Below are positions 61,930 through 64,000 of a stretch of 64,000 bases of DNA, in pieces. Below the pieces are notes generated by a model. The model made no database searches and had not been told where the DNA came from. It was given only the letters and a program-made list of their open reading frames with translations. A program made the position numbers and the translations under genes. Positions within the stretch are counted from its first letter, which is position 1. The number at the start of each line of letters is the position of its first letter. The stretch comes from Catonella massiliensis (GTDB lineage Bacteria > Bacillota > Clostridia > Lachnospirales > Lachnospiraceae), in NCBI RefSeq assembly GCF_016651435.1, contig NZ_JAEPRJ010000001.1:2480001-2544000 (forward strand), in the 5' to 3' direction.

Positions 61930-62913
61930 TCAGTCATCTAAAAATTTTTGTAAATTGCACAAATTATAAATTAACTTCTTGTTATCAAAGGCATATCTAA
62001 AAAATACACACCTTCTTGCGATACATCTTAAGTTATTCTTACAATCTATACACTCCTCACTTACATTTCGATTAAATTCTTCCAATCTCTTTTCCCAATC
62101 TAAGTCAATACCTGTAAATATAGAACCGATAATGAACTTATTGTTGCCATGTACCGCAATGCAAGGATAGATATTCCCTTCATAATCAATTACCCTATTG
62201 TAAATTCCACCTAAACATACTCCTTTATCTGAGTCTGTTATAGAAATAGAACTACAAATAGAATATTCATTCTTGTCCTTTATATATTCCTCACATTTTT
62301 TTATTTGTATCGAATAAATAGATAAATCAGCTTTTGTCCAATAGTAGTTCCAATAATCAATATAACAAAATATATGCTTAAATCCTAAATCCCAAAGATG
62401 CATAATATTTTCAAATAATACGCATACACTATCTAATGAAACAGTAACTCGCCCAGTAATCTTTAATCCATCCTTAATCATTTTTTTTATATTTGAGCTA
62501 ACAGTTGAATATGAACCTATACCATTTTTAAATATTCTCATTGAATTATGAACTAATGGTTTCCCATCTATACTAATACTGATATCATCTATTTTTCTTA
62601 ATAGATTTAATATATTTCTCCCATATAGTGTTCCATTTGTTGTAATTGAATATGTAAATCTTATCCCTTCAATTGTATTAAACTTATCAATTAATAAAGA
62701 AATCACCTTATAATTCAGCAAAGGTTCTCCTCCATGAAACCTAACCAAACATTCCTGCACTCCATTGATAGCAAATGTACTTCTAAGAAATTTGTAAACT
62801 TCTATAGCTGTACTTTCTTTCATAAATGCAGCATTTTTATCCCCTTCATAACAATATCTACATCTCATATTACAATCTTCTGCAACCCACAATGAAACAG
62901 ACATTTTAGCCAT
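61930..62913 (-). CDS. Radical SAM/SPASM protein, second of the cluster
   Basis: 327 residues from ATG 62913 (the ATG overlaps the stop region of the upstream gene by eight bases; a longer frame to 63033 lies within that gene). The [4Fe-4S] motif CNMRCRYC has Cys14, Cys18 and Cys21. VRFHGGEPLLNYKVI is the GGE glycine-rich SAM loop and YSITTNGTLYG the next conserved strand. The C-terminal SPASM domain has Cys in GVCLGGIYNR, IYPCIAVHG, EECIDCKNNLRCIARRC and LCNLQKF, enough for one or two auxiliary clusters. It should modify a peptide, for example by thioether or C-C cross-links. Confidence 0.88.
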   Translation of the reverse strand: MAKMSVSLWVAEDCNMRCRYCYEGDKNAAFMKESTAIEVYKFLRSTFAINGVQECLVRFHGGEPLLNYKVISLLIDKFNTIEGIRFTYSITTNGTLYGRNILNLLRKIDDISISIDGKPLVHNSMRIFKNGIGSYSTVSSNIKKMIKDGLKITGRVTVSLDSVCVLFENIMHLWDLGFKHIFCYIDYWNYYWTKADLSIYSIQIKKCEEYIKDKNEYSICSSISITDSDKGVCLGGIYNRVIDYEGNIYPCIAVHGNNKFIIGSIFTGIDLDWEKRLEEFNRNVSEECIDCKNNLRCIARRCVFFRYAFDNKKLIYNLCNLQKFLDD

Positions 62914-64000
62914 ATATCTTTTTCTCCAATATTGTTTTTCTAGATTTACAGTAAGCTTCCAAGTACCCATATTTATTATATAAATACATATACGCTGGAC
63001 AAGTATTGCAAAACATATATACTTTACAACCACTGCAATATGGTGCTCTATCTGGCATTATTGATTTATAATTATTATATCCACTCGTTTCACGGTATCC
63101 TTTATTTCTCATATAATTATAGAAATTGTCAATTTTTAAAATATTATCCCCTTTAAACTCTTGTAAATTCAAAGCTCCACACGGATATATACATAAATCA
63201 CTACCAATATAAATATTGCTCATAAACGCATCACAGATAGTTGTTCTATATTGAGGTAAAAATCCCCAATTTACTTCAGTTTTTTTATAATTTATACTCC
63301 TTCCATTAAGGTCTTCTATAAACATTTCTTTAAATAATTTCTCATCATTGTCTCTCCCTCTTCCAACTGGAGCAAATCTTCTAAGTATTGGCACAGTCCC
63401 CCACTTTTCATTTAGTTCATAAAATGCAGATTCTCCATTTCTATTAATTGATGTTATTACTGATGAAACCGATATTTTATCCATACCTGCATTTTTCAAC
63501 AATCGTATTGCTTTATCAATTTTATCAAAAACATTCACTCCTCTAATCGCTTCACAGGTTTTCTTATCATAACCATCTATGCTTATGCTTATATCATCAT
63601 AATTATCAGCCAAAAATATTGCATTATCCTCATTAATTAATGTAGCATTACTCATCAAGCATAATTTATCAAATCTTTCTCTTGCAAATTCAGTCAATTC
63701 AAAAAAGTCTTTTCTAACGAGTGGCTCTCCCCCTGTTATGCAGATTGTTTTAACTCCTATTTTTGACAAAATCTGAAAAACACTTTTTAATTCTTCGGTT
63801 GATGGCTCTCCTGCAAATTCCATTACTGAATTTGCACAATGAAGACATTTTAAATTACACAAAGCTGTTATGGCAATATCTACACTTACTAACTCATTTT
63901 TATTATTATAATCTATCAATTCCAGCTTTTTCAATTTATTTAATATATCTTCAATATAAATTCTGCTATCCAAATCAAACTGATTAATAAAATCCTCATG
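62906..64000 (-). CDS. Radical SAM/SPASM protein, first of the cluster (partial at window edge)
   Basis: At least 364 residues; the frame is open to the right edge (codons for HEDFINQFD precede the first possible start, TTG 63973), so the true start is outside. Radical SAM motif CNLKCLHC, then ICITGGEPLVRKDFFEL and CLMSNATLIN. The SPASM part has Cys in YPCGAL, APYCSGCKVYMFCNTCPAY and LEAYCKSR. The segment before the radical SAM domain (FINQFD, then LDSRIYIEDILNKLKKLELI) looks like the last helix of a PqqD-type RRE, the domain that grips leader peptides. First visible gene of the cluster; translationally coupled to the next. Confidence 0.88.
   Translation of the reverse strand, partial: HEDFINQFDLDSRIYIEDILNKLKKLELIDYNNKNELVSVDIAITALCNLKCLHCANSVMEFAGEPSTEELKSVFQILSKIGVKTICITGGEPLVRKDFFELTEFARERFDKLCLMSNATLINEDNAIFLADNYDDISISIDGYDKKTCEAIRGVNVFDKIDKAIRLLKNAGMDKISVSSVITSINRNGESAFYELNEKWGTVPILRRFAPVGRGRDNDEKLFKEMFIEDLNGRSINYKKTEVNWGFLPQYRTTICDAFMSNIYIGSDLCIYPCGALNLQEFKGDNILKIDNFYNYMRNKGYRETSGYNNYKSIMPDRAPYCSGCKVYMFCNTCPAYMYLYNKYGYLEAYCKSRKTILEKKIYG

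Overview
The window looks like a chromosomal piece of a low-GC Gram-positive anaerobe of the Clostridia, most likely family Lachnospiraceae. The evidence is strong purine-rich ribosome-binding sites, sigma-A type promoters, the Firmicute gene orders dnaX-ybaB-recR and divIC-tilS-hpt-ftsH, a paired GlgC/GlgD glycogen operon and a DUF5711-type protein. The species cannot be named from the sequence alone. I found no rRNA, tRNA or CRISPR array.

Layout. 0-4 kb is a scrapyard: an XRE/TPR regulator, a probable orphan immunity gene with a toxin tail, an AAA/DUF4143 ATPase and a group II intron remnant. 4-8.2 kb is a leftward operon (coiled-coil membrane protein, DUF5711, CvpA, YfbR-like nucleotidase, GNAT acetyltransferase). 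8.5-15.2 kb holds recR, ybaB and dnaX, split by a roughly 4-kb insertion that carries two unrecognised genes and an IS110 element. That insertion is bounded by an exact 29-bp repeat of the dnaX 3' end. 15.6-25.2 kb is the glycogen locus (glgB, glgC, glgD, glgA, then glgP and a small protein). 25-37.3 kb is core housekeeping: mtnN, a lipoprotein, a GAF-GGDEF protein, thrS, typA, a candidate small RNA, ftsH, hpt, tilS and divIC. 37.5-45 kb is mixed: a secreted transglutaminase-like protein, an AbiE-like regulator/nucleotidyltransferase pair with a palindromic operator, three copies of a MITE-like repeat, an alpha/beta hydrolase and a MATE pump.

45-54 kb contains an IS3 remnant and a leftward operon of an AraC regulator, two half-size ABC transporters and a complete ECF module (S, T and double-ATPase A). 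It resembles uptake operons for metallophores or cofactors. 54-56.2 kb is the tail of another ABC/nucleoside-hydrolase operon, whose permease is cut off abruptly near 56,227.

From that break to the right edge the DNA is much more AT-rich (one 60-base line at 57,001 has 13 G+C, against 27 at 21,481 in glgA). It carries a leftward cluster of two radical SAM/SPASM proteins, an ABC-2 permease, its ATPase, a cytoplasmic subtilisin-like protease and a peptide-type ABC exporter. Together these look like maturation, leader cleavage, export and self-protection for a ribosomally made, radical-SAM-modified peptide. The precursor gene was not found and probably lies beyond the right edge. This is the best candidate for an undescribed system here.
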